A DNA stretch of 60,406 bases, taken from assembly GCA_017965425.1 (NCBI GenBank), contig JAGCPY010000031.1, forward strand, positions 1 to 60,406, read 5' to 3'. The notes under the pieces were generated by a model, which searched no databases, was not told the DNA's origin, and saw only the letters and a list, made by a program, of their open reading frames with translations. The position numbers were made by a program, and so were the translations under genes. Each line of letters begins with the position of its first letter. The stretch's first letter is position 1. This DNA comes from Bacteroidaceae bacterium. GTDB lineage: Bacteria; Bacteroidota; Bacteroidia; Bacteroidales; Bacteroidaceae. Positions 9,201 through 15,645 of the stretch are shown here, in pieces.

Positions 9201-9858
9201 GAAGGAAGCCGCTGCAACCTTCAACGCTGCTCGCATTGTCATCAACCTCAATGACTTGAAAGCCGCCATCGCTGCCGCACAAGCTGCCATGACTGCCGCA
9301 CAGAGTGAACGCGGCGATGGTCCTGGCAAGTTCCCAGAAGCTTCATTCACTGCCCTGCAAGAGGAAGTGGCCAAGGCGCAGAACATGGTGAACCAGAACA
9401 AAGACAACCAAACTACCATCGATGCCCAGACAGCCACACTCTACGCCGCAGTCGAGACCTTCAACGCAGCACGCATCCCCAATGACTATAGTACACTGCA
9501 AGCTCTTGTGGATGAAGCCACACAACTCATTGCCGATGCGCTTGCCGGCATCATCAATTACGAACAGGAAGATCTGGATGAATTGAAAGCGTCTTTGGAG
9601 AAGAACGCGGCCGCTTTGGAGAGCACCGACCAGACCGTCATTGACCGTGCTGTGAAGCTTCTCCGACGCGATATATCCCTCTTCCGCACCCTCACAGACG
9701 GCATTCTGCTTCCTGAACTCACGAACAATAGCAACAATACCGTCTTCGACATACAAGGTCGTCGCATCAACACAACCAGCCATATCATACAAGGTACTTA
9801 CATCATTATCAGAAGAATAGATGGTAAGAATTACACGCGGAAAATCAACGTGCGATAA
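6241..9858 (+). CDS. Large secreted multidomain protein: CBM4/9-like, FIVAR and ricin-like repeats
   Basis: 1205 residues with a clear signal peptide (MKQIVLFLLAALSALLL ... STAQ). Domains in order: a CBM4/9-like jelly roll (~45-195, LIQNPSFDDGFTGW); a helical FIVAR-like unit (~200-270); a ricin-like trefoil (~275-410); FIVAR (~415-490); ricin-like (~495-635); FIVAR (~640-710); ricin-like (~712-845); then about four consecutive FIVAR-like three-helix units (~850-1155) rich in AAIAAAQAAM-type sequence. The tail is VFDIQGRRI ... KINVR, a variant of the shared C-terminal tail. No catalytic domain is seen, so it looks like an adhesin or scaffold that binds glycans. It lies 28 bp after the propeller lipoprotein and may share its transcript. 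Codon use is normal but the Ala/Thr-rich FIVAR stretches make long spurious frames on the other strand. Confidence 0.85.
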   Translation: MKQIVLFLLAALSALLLPQHSTAQSIIPQEGDKITTDDGIYIVSGQNLIQNPSFDDGFTGWLAADGNEPTTDNFALETTGGADGGAYLRALGSAGSSSNKSILTGWPVTLGKTYVFSVWANRPSTDGNMRWSLIVNSETLTGRDIQLGTVNFQANKWVQTEIVFTAEHPFLIANFAWLNQSSFDAFFLGEVTLSDELATASLEATIADGKYQLENTVEGDARGEYCTEVRAILQTAITAAEAVLATATTQQQVNEATATLKAAIATYLLSANAPFKVGTKYNIVHSSGYLMTTTGGTVKVVSEDVDDAGQVFTFVPAPADAAAAGFNLQADDGTFVHRQGSWDTKADASYDLSEANAIFQVVDQGTYIQLKNMGSGSFLGTDNNNDGSTVYSNKNGTDGKYRWTLKEFIPKDQRDDEYNFQQLLTKAQKTLADVDAGSVGTEIFMTSRAAYDTFAAAVAAAEAVTADFKTATETLQTALDAFIANKQVMPDLNKNYIITQQAGGNRIAYSEGESLATVRTPSADDTQQFTFAQVATSGNFALKNVGASKFLAKSANSNWDTSWAEDESETLAQWLIVRHSDGTYTLQNASGKGYLGSDAVTDGAQLYCDKSSSAANSRWIIEEYTATATLEKAIAQARGLASNTPVGSAYYEVPQSAMDALNAAIAVAEAAISSVTTFEEGAAEADKLNAAIATFNASFNPLQPFDEGVTYTVAHYGGALLTATESGNASITAQAEEGATEAQLVTFEQEGGSYYIKSVALGTYFARTGDYNTQWQAEKDEAGQVEVVQLDGKWLGLRFTSTGKHAGTDGTASGQLVYSDKTGKGNTLAYWMIESYVTIVLDRAAFNAALEAANALLAGMQPGYLTGQYFAEDISAFRSIVSAARSAASKAKSQEELDSVTTQLITDTEATRVKAHTEDLINHSELTAAIQAATTAITAAVAGDCNGQYPADAIEAYKQALAVAEAVNNKDDAEMTQAEMDAATAALKEAAATFNAARIVINLNDLKAAIAAAQAAMTAAQSERGDGPGKFPEASFTALQEEVAKAQNMVNQNKDNQTTIDAQTATLYAAVETFNAARIPNDYSTLQALVDEATQLIADALAGIINYEQEDLDELKASLEKNAAALESTDQTVIDRAVKLLRRDISLFRTLTDGILLPELTNNSNNTVFDIQGRRINTTSHIIQGTYIIIRRIDGKNYTRKINVR

Positions 9859-9883
9859 GAGCAAACCCTTGTTTTTCCATGCA

Positions 9884-10114
9884 AATCCCTCAATCCCTCA
9901 CCTGTTGCAATAATCGTCTGAAAACAAGACGCTTGCAGGTGGGGGATTGGTGAGGAATAGGTGAGGAATAGGTGAGGGATGTGCGGGGATGAGCATTTTC
10001 AGGCTTTTATAGCCTATCCCTCACCATTCCTCACCAATCCCTCACCGAAGTCTCACCCGTAAAGTGGTGTATAATAAGCTGATAGCAAAAAAGGTGAGGG
10101 ATTGAGGGATTTTT
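9884..10114. repeat. Family-B element 1: inverted ends with internal 11-bp repeats
   Basis: Left end AAATCCCTCAATCCCTCACC, right end GGTGAGGGATTGAGGGATTT, a near-perfect inverted repeat. Inside are two clusters of 11-bp direct repeats in opposite orientation: a run of ggtgaggaata units around 9945-9980, and a run of tcaccattccc-like units around 10015-10055. No open frame of note. It lies between a plus-strand and a minus-strand gene whose 3' ends face each other. Confidence 0.85.
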
Positions 10115-10189
10115 CACAAAAAAGAACTTGTAAAGAGGATTGATTGCAACTATTCACGTCAATCTACTCAAAGGGTGCACTTTACGTAC

Positions 10190-10231
10190 GGAAGGTGTAC
10201 ACGTTCCGATAAGAATGTGTACACCTTTCAT
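10190..10231. repeat. Family-C palindromic repeat, copy 1
   Basis: GGAAGGTGTACACGTTCC is followed after 8 bases by a degenerate inverted half (TGTGTACACCTTTC). It lies immediately right of family-B element 1. The half-sites recur at 17985, 35189, 59124 and 59364. Confidence 0.8.
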
Positions 10232-10324
10232 CCATTTCGTATTCATGTGGTTGATCATCCACACGTTAGTTGAGTCGACCATCTTCATCAGTCTCCATCG
10301 GGTTGTACCGACCAAGACAAAGAA

Positions 10325-10353
10325 TCCCACGGTGGCAGGAAGCTACCGTGGGA
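10325..10353. other. Stable hairpin in the convergent intergenic region
   Basis: TCCCACGGTGGC, loop AGGAA, GCTACCGTGGGA: a 12-bp stem with one G.T pair. There is no T-run on either side, so a factor-independent terminator is not clearly supported. It may mark the 3' end of the plus-strand transcript that contains the FIVAR protein gene. Confidence 0.5.
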
Positions 10354-10384
10354 AACATAAAGTTAAGTTACTGAAAAGTCGAAT

Positions 10385-10414
10385 AAAAAATCTCAAGTAA
10401 TTGCTTACTTGAGA
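10385..10414 (-). terminator. Rho-independent terminator of the winged-helix gene
   Basis: A perfect 10-bp stem (TCTCAAGTAA / TTACTTGAGA) with loop TTGC. On the minus strand it is followed by TTTTTT. The stop codon of the gene lies within the stem. Confidence 0.9.
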
Positions 10415-10605
10415 CCAAAGACGGTCTCCTTCTCGTCGCCAGCGACGGAGAGTTTGTCTTCGCGGAGCAACCAACCGAGACCAAGGAAAAGCTCCTTGTC
10501 GCTCTTGACTTTAGCTGCTTTCTTCAAATCCTTGGCGTTGAGTGCGCCGTTTTCGTTCAGTGCATTCCAAATAGCACCTGCGATTTCACCTGCTTTTTCA
10601 AACAT
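10405..10605 (-). CDS. Small winged-helix protein (DUF2582-like)
   Basis: 66 residues, MFEKAGEIAGAIWNALNENG ... LGWLLREDKL ... VFGLK. The pattern of three helices plus a two-strand wing matches the short stand-alone winged helix-turn-helix proteins common in Bacteroidetes, a family I recall as DUF2582. DNA binding is presumed from the fold but no target is known. It is a single-gene transcript: a promoter-like TAATTTTG with an upstream TTTG lies at 10685-10716, and a strong terminator overlaps the stop codon. Confidence 0.85.
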   Translation of the reverse strand: MFEKAGEIAGAIWNALNENGALNAKDLKKAAKVKSDKELFLGLGWLLREDKLSVAGDEKETVFGLK

Positions 10606-10684
10606 TTTCTTTTTACCTTAAAAAAATTGAACTTTTATTCTGTACTCAAGGATACTCAACAAATGTCTTTTTCCAAAAGCGGCG

Positions 10685-10716
10685 CAAAATTACTGCATTT
10701 CTTCTGATTATACAAA
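10685..10716 (-). promoter_or_regulatory. Bacteroidetes-type promoter for the winged-helix gene
   Basis: Reading the minus strand, TTTG (10716-10713) lies 20 bases before TAATTTTG (10692-10685), fitting the TTTG/TAnnTTTG layout. The start codon is about 80 bases downstream. Confidence 0.55.
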
Positions 10717-10800
10717 TTTTAGAAAGAAAATATGCTCTCTAACAGTGATTTTGCACAAAAAAATGTTCAAATAGGTGACTTCTCAAGGAAGATGCTAGGA

Positions 10801-12363
10801 TTATTTTGTATTTCCCACAAATTCATAACAACCTGCATCTGCAGACCCATCCATAAGGCGGAGGTGACCCAGACGGTCTGCTGGCCAAAGAATGCTGTAC
10901 ATAGAGTCGGCCATAGCCCTGATGGGAGATGCTTCAATCGGAGTGAAATCATAAAGGAACAGGTGGGTATCCAGACTCTGGAAATGCTTCTCGCGATTCA
11001 ATTCTGCTTTCAGGTCATCGAGGGTGCAATCTACAAACCGGTCGGAATACTCTGTTCCTTCCGGGACAGTGGTGGTGAGGAAGCAATGGTGGAATCTGTA
11101 ATTGATTGGAATCTCAGCAACGTCGCTGGGCAGAACCTGACGATCCAAAGACGGCATGAGAAGGACATCTTCGCCATAGCCTGTAATGACGCAGTTCACA
11201 AAATCGGCACGTTCGAGTGGGTGGTATATGCCATCTCCTTGTGTGATGCTGAAGTCCAGTGCAAAGCCTCGGTTTGCATCCAATGGGTAGAACTGTGCCA
11301 AAGTGCAGTGGGTGAATGTGGCATCGCCTCCACAGAACCACACACAATGTCCCTGTGTGTTGGAGATTTCGGTGTTGGCAACTTCCACGTGACAATTGAT
11401 GAACGACAAACCATCTCCTCCCAACTGATGGAGGCGTGAATTGGTGAGTATGAGTTTGGTGGATGCGACGTCCGAACTATCGCATCGGATACCAAAGCTG
11501 CCTCCATGCAAATCTACATAATCCAATTTGTTGCCAGAACTTTCGGCTGTCAAGTGAACACCTCCCCATCGACCTGGCAGACGATCATAAGGGAGGTAGT
11601 CGAACATGTGGTCAGTGCGATCGCCACGCATCACAACAGGTTGTGCAAAGGAGCCCTGAGCCTGTAGTTGGCCGTGGACGATGAGGGAAGCGCCATCATG
11701 GAAAAAGAGTCGTGTCGGAGACAGGATAGTCAGCGTGGCATTTTCGGCAACGACAAGGCTGTCGTAAATGACAATGGGGCGTCGGGTTGCGAACGTAGTG
11801 TCGGTCTTTACGGTATGTCCGTTCAGGAACCAAGCTTCTTGTCCAACGACAGTCAGCAGGATGCGTTGTTGAATTCCGCTTTCAAGAGTGAAGAGCAAGG
11901 CATCGGAATAGTTGCGAGGTTGGTCCTCATCAAATGACGGAATGGTAACTTCTGCACGAACAATGATGCTATCGCGTCGCCGTATCTCGAAATCCTGAAC
12001 ATGGTTCGCTTGGCTGCGACTCATGTCCTGCCCGTCAATATTGATTCGGAACAGGCTTCCGGCCCCTCCTTCAAGCTGAATATCACTGATGCGCAAGCCT
12101 TTATCGCCGATGTTGTGGACGATGAGTGTCTGCGTACTCGACGGAACGGTCACCAGAAGTGTGTCGAAGGCGATGGTGTCGCGGCTGAACGTGAGTACGG
12201 CAGAACGGTCAGTCGTGAATATGTCGTAGTCGTCGCAAGAAGAAAGGAGGCATAGCGTGAAAAGAGAAAAGTGAAGAATGAGAAATAAAAGTCCCCTTCG
12301 AAGGTCGGTTCGAATCGTCCCATCAAATGATGGCAACAGAAAAAGGTTAATCCTATTCTTCAT
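10801..12363 (-). CDS. Lipoprotein with parallel beta-helix-like domain
   Basis: 520 residues. The signal region is unusually long: MKNRINLFLLPSFDGTIRT, then LRRGLLFLILHFSLFTLCLLSSC with the lipobox Cys at about 43. Residues ~50-170 are a beta-sandwich-like region (TLIVHNIGDKGLRISDIQLEGG), typical of Ig-like domains in Bacteroidetes surface proteins. Residues ~190-440 have the short repeating turns of a right-handed beta-helix (LDYVDLHGGSFGIRCDSSDV, LILTNSRLHQLGGDGLSFIN, ADFVNCVITGYG). No catalytic residues are recognised, so carbohydrate binding or lyase activity cannot be decided. The start ATG (12363) lies inside one arm of a perfect 16-bp inverted repeat whose other arm is in the signal-peptide codons. 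It begins 19 bp after pepD and is probably cotranscribed with it. Confidence 0.8.
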   Translation of the reverse strand: MKNRINLFLLPSFDGTIRTDLRRGLLFLILHFSLFTLCLLSSCDDYDIFTTDRSAVLTFSRDTIAFDTLLVTVPSSTQTLIVHNIGDKGLRISDIQLEGGAGSLFRINIDGQDMSRSQANHVQDFEIRRRDSIIVRAEVTIPSFDEDQPRNYSDALLFTLESGIQQRILLTVVGQEAWFLNGHTVKTDTTFATRRPIVIYDSLVVAENATLTILSPTRLFFHDGASLIVHGQLQAQGSFAQPVVMRGDRTDHMFDYLPYDRLPGRWGGVHLTAESSGNKLDYVDLHGGSFGIRCDSSDVASTKLILTNSRLHQLGGDGLSFINCHVEVANTEISNTQGHCVWFCGGDATFTHCTLAQFYPLDANRGFALDFSITQGDGIYHPLERADFVNCVITGYGEDVLLMPSLDRQVLPSDVAEIPINYRFHHCFLTTTVPEGTEYSDRFVDCTLDDLKAELNREKHFQSLDTHLFLYDFTPIEASPIRAMADSMYSILWPADRLGHLRLMDGSADAGCYEFVGNTK

Positions 12364-12375
12364 TCTTCACTTTTC
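12266..12375. repeat. Perfect 16-bp inverted repeat bracketing the lipoprotein start
   Basis: GAAAAGTGAAGAATGA at 12266-12281 and its exact reverse complement at 12360-12375. On the coding (minus) strand the upstream arm covers the ribosome-binding region and the ATG. The downstream arm encodes HFSLF within the hydrophobic part of the signal peptide. The arms are 78 bases apart. The sequence is unrelated to family A, but the placement is the same. Confidence 0.85.
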
Positions 12376-12382
12376 AAGGTAA

Positions 12383-13828
12383 TTATACATTTTCAAGAAT
12401 AGCCAGCAAATGCTTCCAGACCATGTCCACGGTGGGGATGAGTAGGCGTTCGTCGGGCGAGTGGACACCACGGAGTGTTGGACCGAAGCTGACCATGTCC
12501 AGACCTGGATATTTCTCAGAGAAGAGTCCACACTCTAAACCCGCATGAATGCCTCGGACGATTGGCTCCTTTCCAAATAAGCGAACGTATTGTTCGCGGG
12601 CAATGCGTAGAATCTCGCTCTTCGGATTCATTGCCCAGCCAGGATAACCATCACCAATTTCCACTTCTGCGCCAGCTAACTCGAAGACGGCTGCCACAGT
12701 GTGACTCATGTTGAGACGATTGGACATGAGCGAACTGCGTTGACTGGTCACGACGCGAATGACACCAGGTTCCACCTGTTTCACGCTGGCCAGATTGGAA
12801 CTGGTCTCTACAAGAGCGATGTCCTGACTCATGGCATAAACACCATTATGAACTCCTTGCAAGGCTGTGATAAGACGGCAATTGACATCTTCGGGCAGCA
12901 CGGAAGCTGATGGATCGGCACTTTCCAAAAGAAATTCCATGGAAGGTTCTGTCGTACAGAATTCCTCTTGTACATCAGCTGCGAAAACATTCCATTTCAC
13001 GCGCGCCTGTTCCTTAAATTTATTAGGGATGGCAACAATACATTCAGCTTCACGAGGAATGGCATTATGAAGACCACCGGCCTGAATGTCAGCCAAACGC
13101 AACCCCCATTCTTTCATGCCGTCATAAAGATAACGAGCCAATAGCTTATTCGCATTTGCACGTTTCTTGTCAATGTCATCGCCGCTGTGACCACCTGTCA
13201 GGCCTTTTATGCGAAGGCGCAGGAAGAATAGTCCGTCAGCTGGAGCTTCAGGCGTGAAGCGGAAAGTCGCCGTGGTGCCACAGCCTCCTGCACAGCTGAC
13301 AAAGAGCTCGCCCTCATCTTCACTGTCGAGGTTGATCAGCATCTGCCCTGTCATGAAACCTGGCTTCATGCCTTCTGCACCACTCAGTCCTGTCTCTTCG
13401 TCGCGAGTGAAGACACACTCCAGAGGACCATGCTGAATGCTATTGTCGGCTAAGATGGCCATTTCCATCGCACAACCGATGCCATCATCTGCACCAAGGG
13501 TCGTGCCTTTAGCCTTCATCCATTCTCCGTCAACATAAGTTTGGATAGCATCTTTTTGGAAGTCGAATTCTACATCCTTGTTCTTTTCACAGACCATATC
13601 CATGTGGCTTTGCAGGATGACAGTCGGCTTGTTTTCCATGCCCGCAGTGGCAGGCTTGCGGATAAGAACGTTTCCTGTCTCATCCACCTTCGTTTCCAAC
13701 CCAAGATTTTCTCCAAATTCTTTTAAGAAGGCTATCATCTTTTCTTCATGTTTCGAAGGCCGTGGAACGGCGTTGATGCGGGCAAACATCTCAAAGACAT
13801 GTGCCGGTTTCAGTTCAATCTTTTCCAT
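12383..13828 (-). CDS. pepD: Aminoacyl-histidine dipeptidase (cytosol nonspecific dipeptidase)
   Basis: 481 residues, the usual PepD length (M20 metallopeptidase). It hydrolyses dipeptides, classically Xaa-His such as carnosine, in the cytoplasm. Visible motifs are LQSHMDMVCEKN (zinc-ligand His and neighbouring Asp), TTLGADDGIGCAMEM (bridging Asp), FTRDEETGLSGAEG (catalytic Glu pair) and a C-terminal HAGLECGLF. The dimerisation/lid domain is present (GHSGDDIDKKRANANKLL). A minus-strand promoter of the TATCTTTG type lies at 13919-13912. The lipoprotein gene follows after 19 bp. Confidence 0.95.
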   Translation of the reverse strand: MEKIELKPAHVFEMFARINAVPRPSKHEEKMIAFLKEFGENLGLETKVDETGNVLIRKPATAGMENKPTVILQSHMDMVCEKNKDVEFDFQKDAIQTYVDGEWMKAKGTTLGADDGIGCAMEMAILADNSIQHGPLECVFTRDEETGLSGAEGMKPGFMTGQMLINLDSEDEGELFVSCAGGCGTTATFRFTPEAPADGLFFLRLRIKGLTGGHSGDDIDKKRANANKLLARYLYDGMKEWGLRLADIQAGGLHNAIPREAECIVAIPNKFKEQARVKWNVFAADVQEEFCTTEPSMEFLLESADPSASVLPEDVNCRLITALQGVHNGVYAMSQDIALVETSSNLASVKQVEPGVIRVVTSQRSSLMSNRLNMSHTVAAVFELAGAEVEIGDGYPGWAMNPKSEILRIAREQYVRLFGKEPIVRGIHAGLECGLFSEKYPGLDMVSFGPTLRGVHSPDERLLIPTVDMVWKHLLAILENV

Positions 13829-13888
13829 ATTATTCTGCTAAATTAGGTTAAAGTCGATTTGAAAGAGCGGTTTCAGTTTAATTTGACG

Positions 13889-13896
13889 TATCTTTG
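13889..13896 (+). promoter_or_regulatory. Promoter -7 box for the small membrane protein operon
   Basis: TATCTTTG, matching TAnnTTTG, 73 bp before the ATG at 13969. It is paired back-to-back with the minus-strand box at 13912-13919, so the two transcripts start within about 30 bases of each other. Confidence 0.65.
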
Positions 13897-13911
13897 TGCC
13901 GCTTTACAGCG

Positions 13912-13943
13912 CAAAGATACATGAATGTCGGATTCCAGCCAAG
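13912..13943 (-). promoter_or_regulatory. Promoter for pepD
   Basis: On the minus strand, CTTG (13943-13940) lies 20 bases before TATCTTTG (13919-13912). The predicted start of transcription is about 75 bases upstream of the pepD ATG. Confidence 0.65.
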
Positions 13944-13968
13944 GATTCCTTTATAAGAAACGCAAAAA

Positions 13969-14187
13969 ATGTTCAAATTATTGCTTTTGACAGCCGGAAT
14001 TGTAAGCATTGCCATCATGTTGCTCTCATTAAAGCTTTTTATTAAGGGCGACTCTAAGGGGCCGATGACACATATTGGTGCTTCCAAGGCCATGCGTGAC
14101 CGTGGTATCCATTGTGTTGAAAGCATGGATGCAATTGAAAGGCATAGATTGGCACACAATCCACACGTAAAAGAGAAAAGAAACTAA
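13969..14187 (+). CDS. Small single-pass membrane protein of unknown function
   Basis: 72 residues. Residues 3-26 form one hydrophobic helix (LLLLTAGIVSIAIMLLSLKLFI). A polar tail follows with two Cys/His-containing stretches (MRDRGIHCVESMDAIERHRLAH). It looks like a conserved Bacteroidales small membrane protein but I do not recognise a function. It lies 24 bp upstream of the Skp-like lipoprotein gene and is probably the first gene of the operon leading to prmA and fbp. Confidence 0.7.
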   Translation: MFKLLLLTAGIVSIAIMLLSLKLFIKGDSKGPMTHIGASKAMRDRGIHCVESMDAIERHRLAHNPHVKEKRN

Positions 14188-14211
14188 CAATTAAGGAAAC
14201 TAATAGCAAAA

Positions 14212-14835
14212 ATGAAAAAAATCTTATTCCTCGCTCTTGGTGCCACATTGGCATTGACTGCCTGCAACAACAAAGAAACAGAAACATCCACTGAGAATGT
14301 TACAGCATCTGAAGAGATTAGTGCTTCCGGACTCAAAATTGCTTACGTCGAGGTGGACAGCTTGATGACACAGTACCAATTCTGTAAGGATTACAATCTC
14401 CTGCTCAATCAAAAAGGAGAAAATGCACAAAAGACGCTTGGCAATAAGCAACGTGCTTTGCAGGGTCATGCAGCTGCTTTGCAGAAGAAATATGAAAACA
14501 ATGGTTTTACTACCCGCGATGAGTTGGAACGGGCTCAGAACCAATTGGCGAAAGAACAGCAAGATCTCGCCGAACTGGAACAAAGGTTGATGAATGAACT
14601 TGCCAACGAACAGGCACAGCTGACGATGGAGATGCGTGATAGTATTCAGGCTTTCCTAAAAACATACAACAAGTCTAAAAAGTATGACTATATTTTCTCT
14701 CGTCAAGGTGACAACATACTGCTGGCCAATCCTAAGTTCGATATTACTCGTGAAGTCGTGGCTGGGTTGAACAAACGCTACAAAGCAAAGCCCGAAGTTA
14801 AGAACGCTTCTGAGAGTGAGAAATCGAAAGAATAG
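14212..14835 (+). CDS. Skp/OmpH-like periplasmic chaperone lipoprotein
   Basis: 207 residues. MKKILFLALGATLALTACN carries a lipobox with Cys 18. An IAYVEVDSLMTQY strand typical of the OmpH/Skp family follows. Residues ~75-145 form a long charged coiled coil (NKQRALQGHAAALQKKYENN ... LAELEQRLMNELANEQAQL), then the YDYIFSRQGDNILLANPKFDIT cap. Skp proteins are trimeric holdases for outer membrane proteins; the lipid anchor is a difference from soluble Skp and is common in Bacteroidetes. It ends 3 bp before prmA, so co-expression is likely. Confidence 0.85.
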   Translation: MKKILFLALGATLALTACNNKETETSTENVTASEEISASGLKIAYVEVDSLMTQYQFCKDYNLLLNQKGENAQKTLGNKQRALQGHAAALQKKYENNGFTTRDELERAQNQLAKEQQDLAELEQRLMNELANEQAQLTMEMRDSIQAFLKTYNKSKKYDYIFSRQGDNILLANPKFDITREVVAGLNKRYKAKPEVKNASESEKSKE

Positions 14836-14838
14836 TAC

Positions 14839-15645
14839 ATGAAATATTTTGAATTATCTTTCAAACTTGTACCTTATGATGAGGCGGTTGGCGATGTGCT
14901 GGCCGCCTTGTTGGCTAATGTAGGATTCGATTCGTTCGTACCCACAATGACTGGACTGACTGCATACGTCCAACAGTCGGCCTATGATGAAGCAAAGGTC
15001 TATGAACTTTTGGAAGATTTTCCTTTCTCAAATACAGAAATATCTTTCACATGTTCGGAAGTGCCAGACGATAATTGGAATGCAACGTGGGAAGAAGAAC
15101 ATCACTTTGAACCAATTCCGTTACCTAATGGTCAACAGATACACATTCTACCACGTCAAGCTTTTGGTAGCGGTGAACACGCCACGACGCGTCTGATGCT
15201 ACGTCTGCTCTCATCAATTCAAGTGACAGGCAAAACCGTCATTGATGCGGGTTGTGGAACAGGCGTGCTTGGCATTGCGGCCATGAAAATGGGAGCAGCT
15301 TCTGTTTTCGCCTACGACATTGACGAATGGAGTGTGAAAAACGCTTCCGATAATTTCAGACTTAATGAATTGTCTGCATCCCAGATACTTCTCGGAGATG
15401 CAACATGTCTTTCCAATGCTTCCGATGCAGACATCCTTTTAGCCAATATTAATCGTAACATCCTTCTTAACGACATGGAGGCTTTCGCTTCAAAGTTGAA
15501 GCCAGATGGTCACCTTTTGTTGTCGGGATTCTTTGCAGAGGACATCGCCGTCTTAACGACACGTGCAACAGCCTTAGGTTTTCGACTATTAGAAAGACTG
15601 GAAGAAGCTGAATGGCGTGCTCTTCATTTTCAGAAACAGCAATGA
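14839..15645 (+). CDS. prmA: Ribosomal protein L11 methyltransferase
   Basis: 268 residues. The class I SAM-binding motif VIDAGCGTGVLGIAAMKMGA sits at ~135-155, with AYDIDEWSVKNASDNF after it and the catalytic-region motif ADILLANINRNIL at ~193. AFGSGEHATTRLMLRLL is the hallmark PrmA stretch ahead of the SAM site. The enzyme trimethylates amino groups of ribosomal protein L11 in the cytoplasm. Its stop overlaps the fbp ATG by ATGA, showing translational coupling. Confidence 0.93.
   Translation: MKYFELSFKLVPYDEAVGDVLAALLANVGFDSFVPTMTGLTAYVQQSAYDEAKVYELLEDFPFSNTEISFTCSEVPDDNWNATWEEEHHFEPIPLPNGQQIHILPRQAFGSGEHATTRLMLRLLSSIQVTGKTVIDAGCGTGVLGIAAMKMGAASVFAYDIDEWSVKNASDNFRLNELSASQILLGDATCLSNASDADILLANINRNILLNDMEAFASKLKPDGHLLLSGFFAEDIAVLTTRATALGFRLLERLEEAEWRALHFQKQQ

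Noticed and set aside
8089-9282. Minus-strand frame of 397 residues inside the FIVAR repeat gene
   Set aside because: It arises from the Ala/Thr-rich codon pattern of the repeats read backwards. The composition (Gly, Cys, Ser rich) is not protein-like.
10140-10400. Open frame of 86 residues between the FIVAR protein gene and the winged-helix gene
   Set aside because: It is made largely of a family-C repeat and a hairpin. It has no recognisable protein features.
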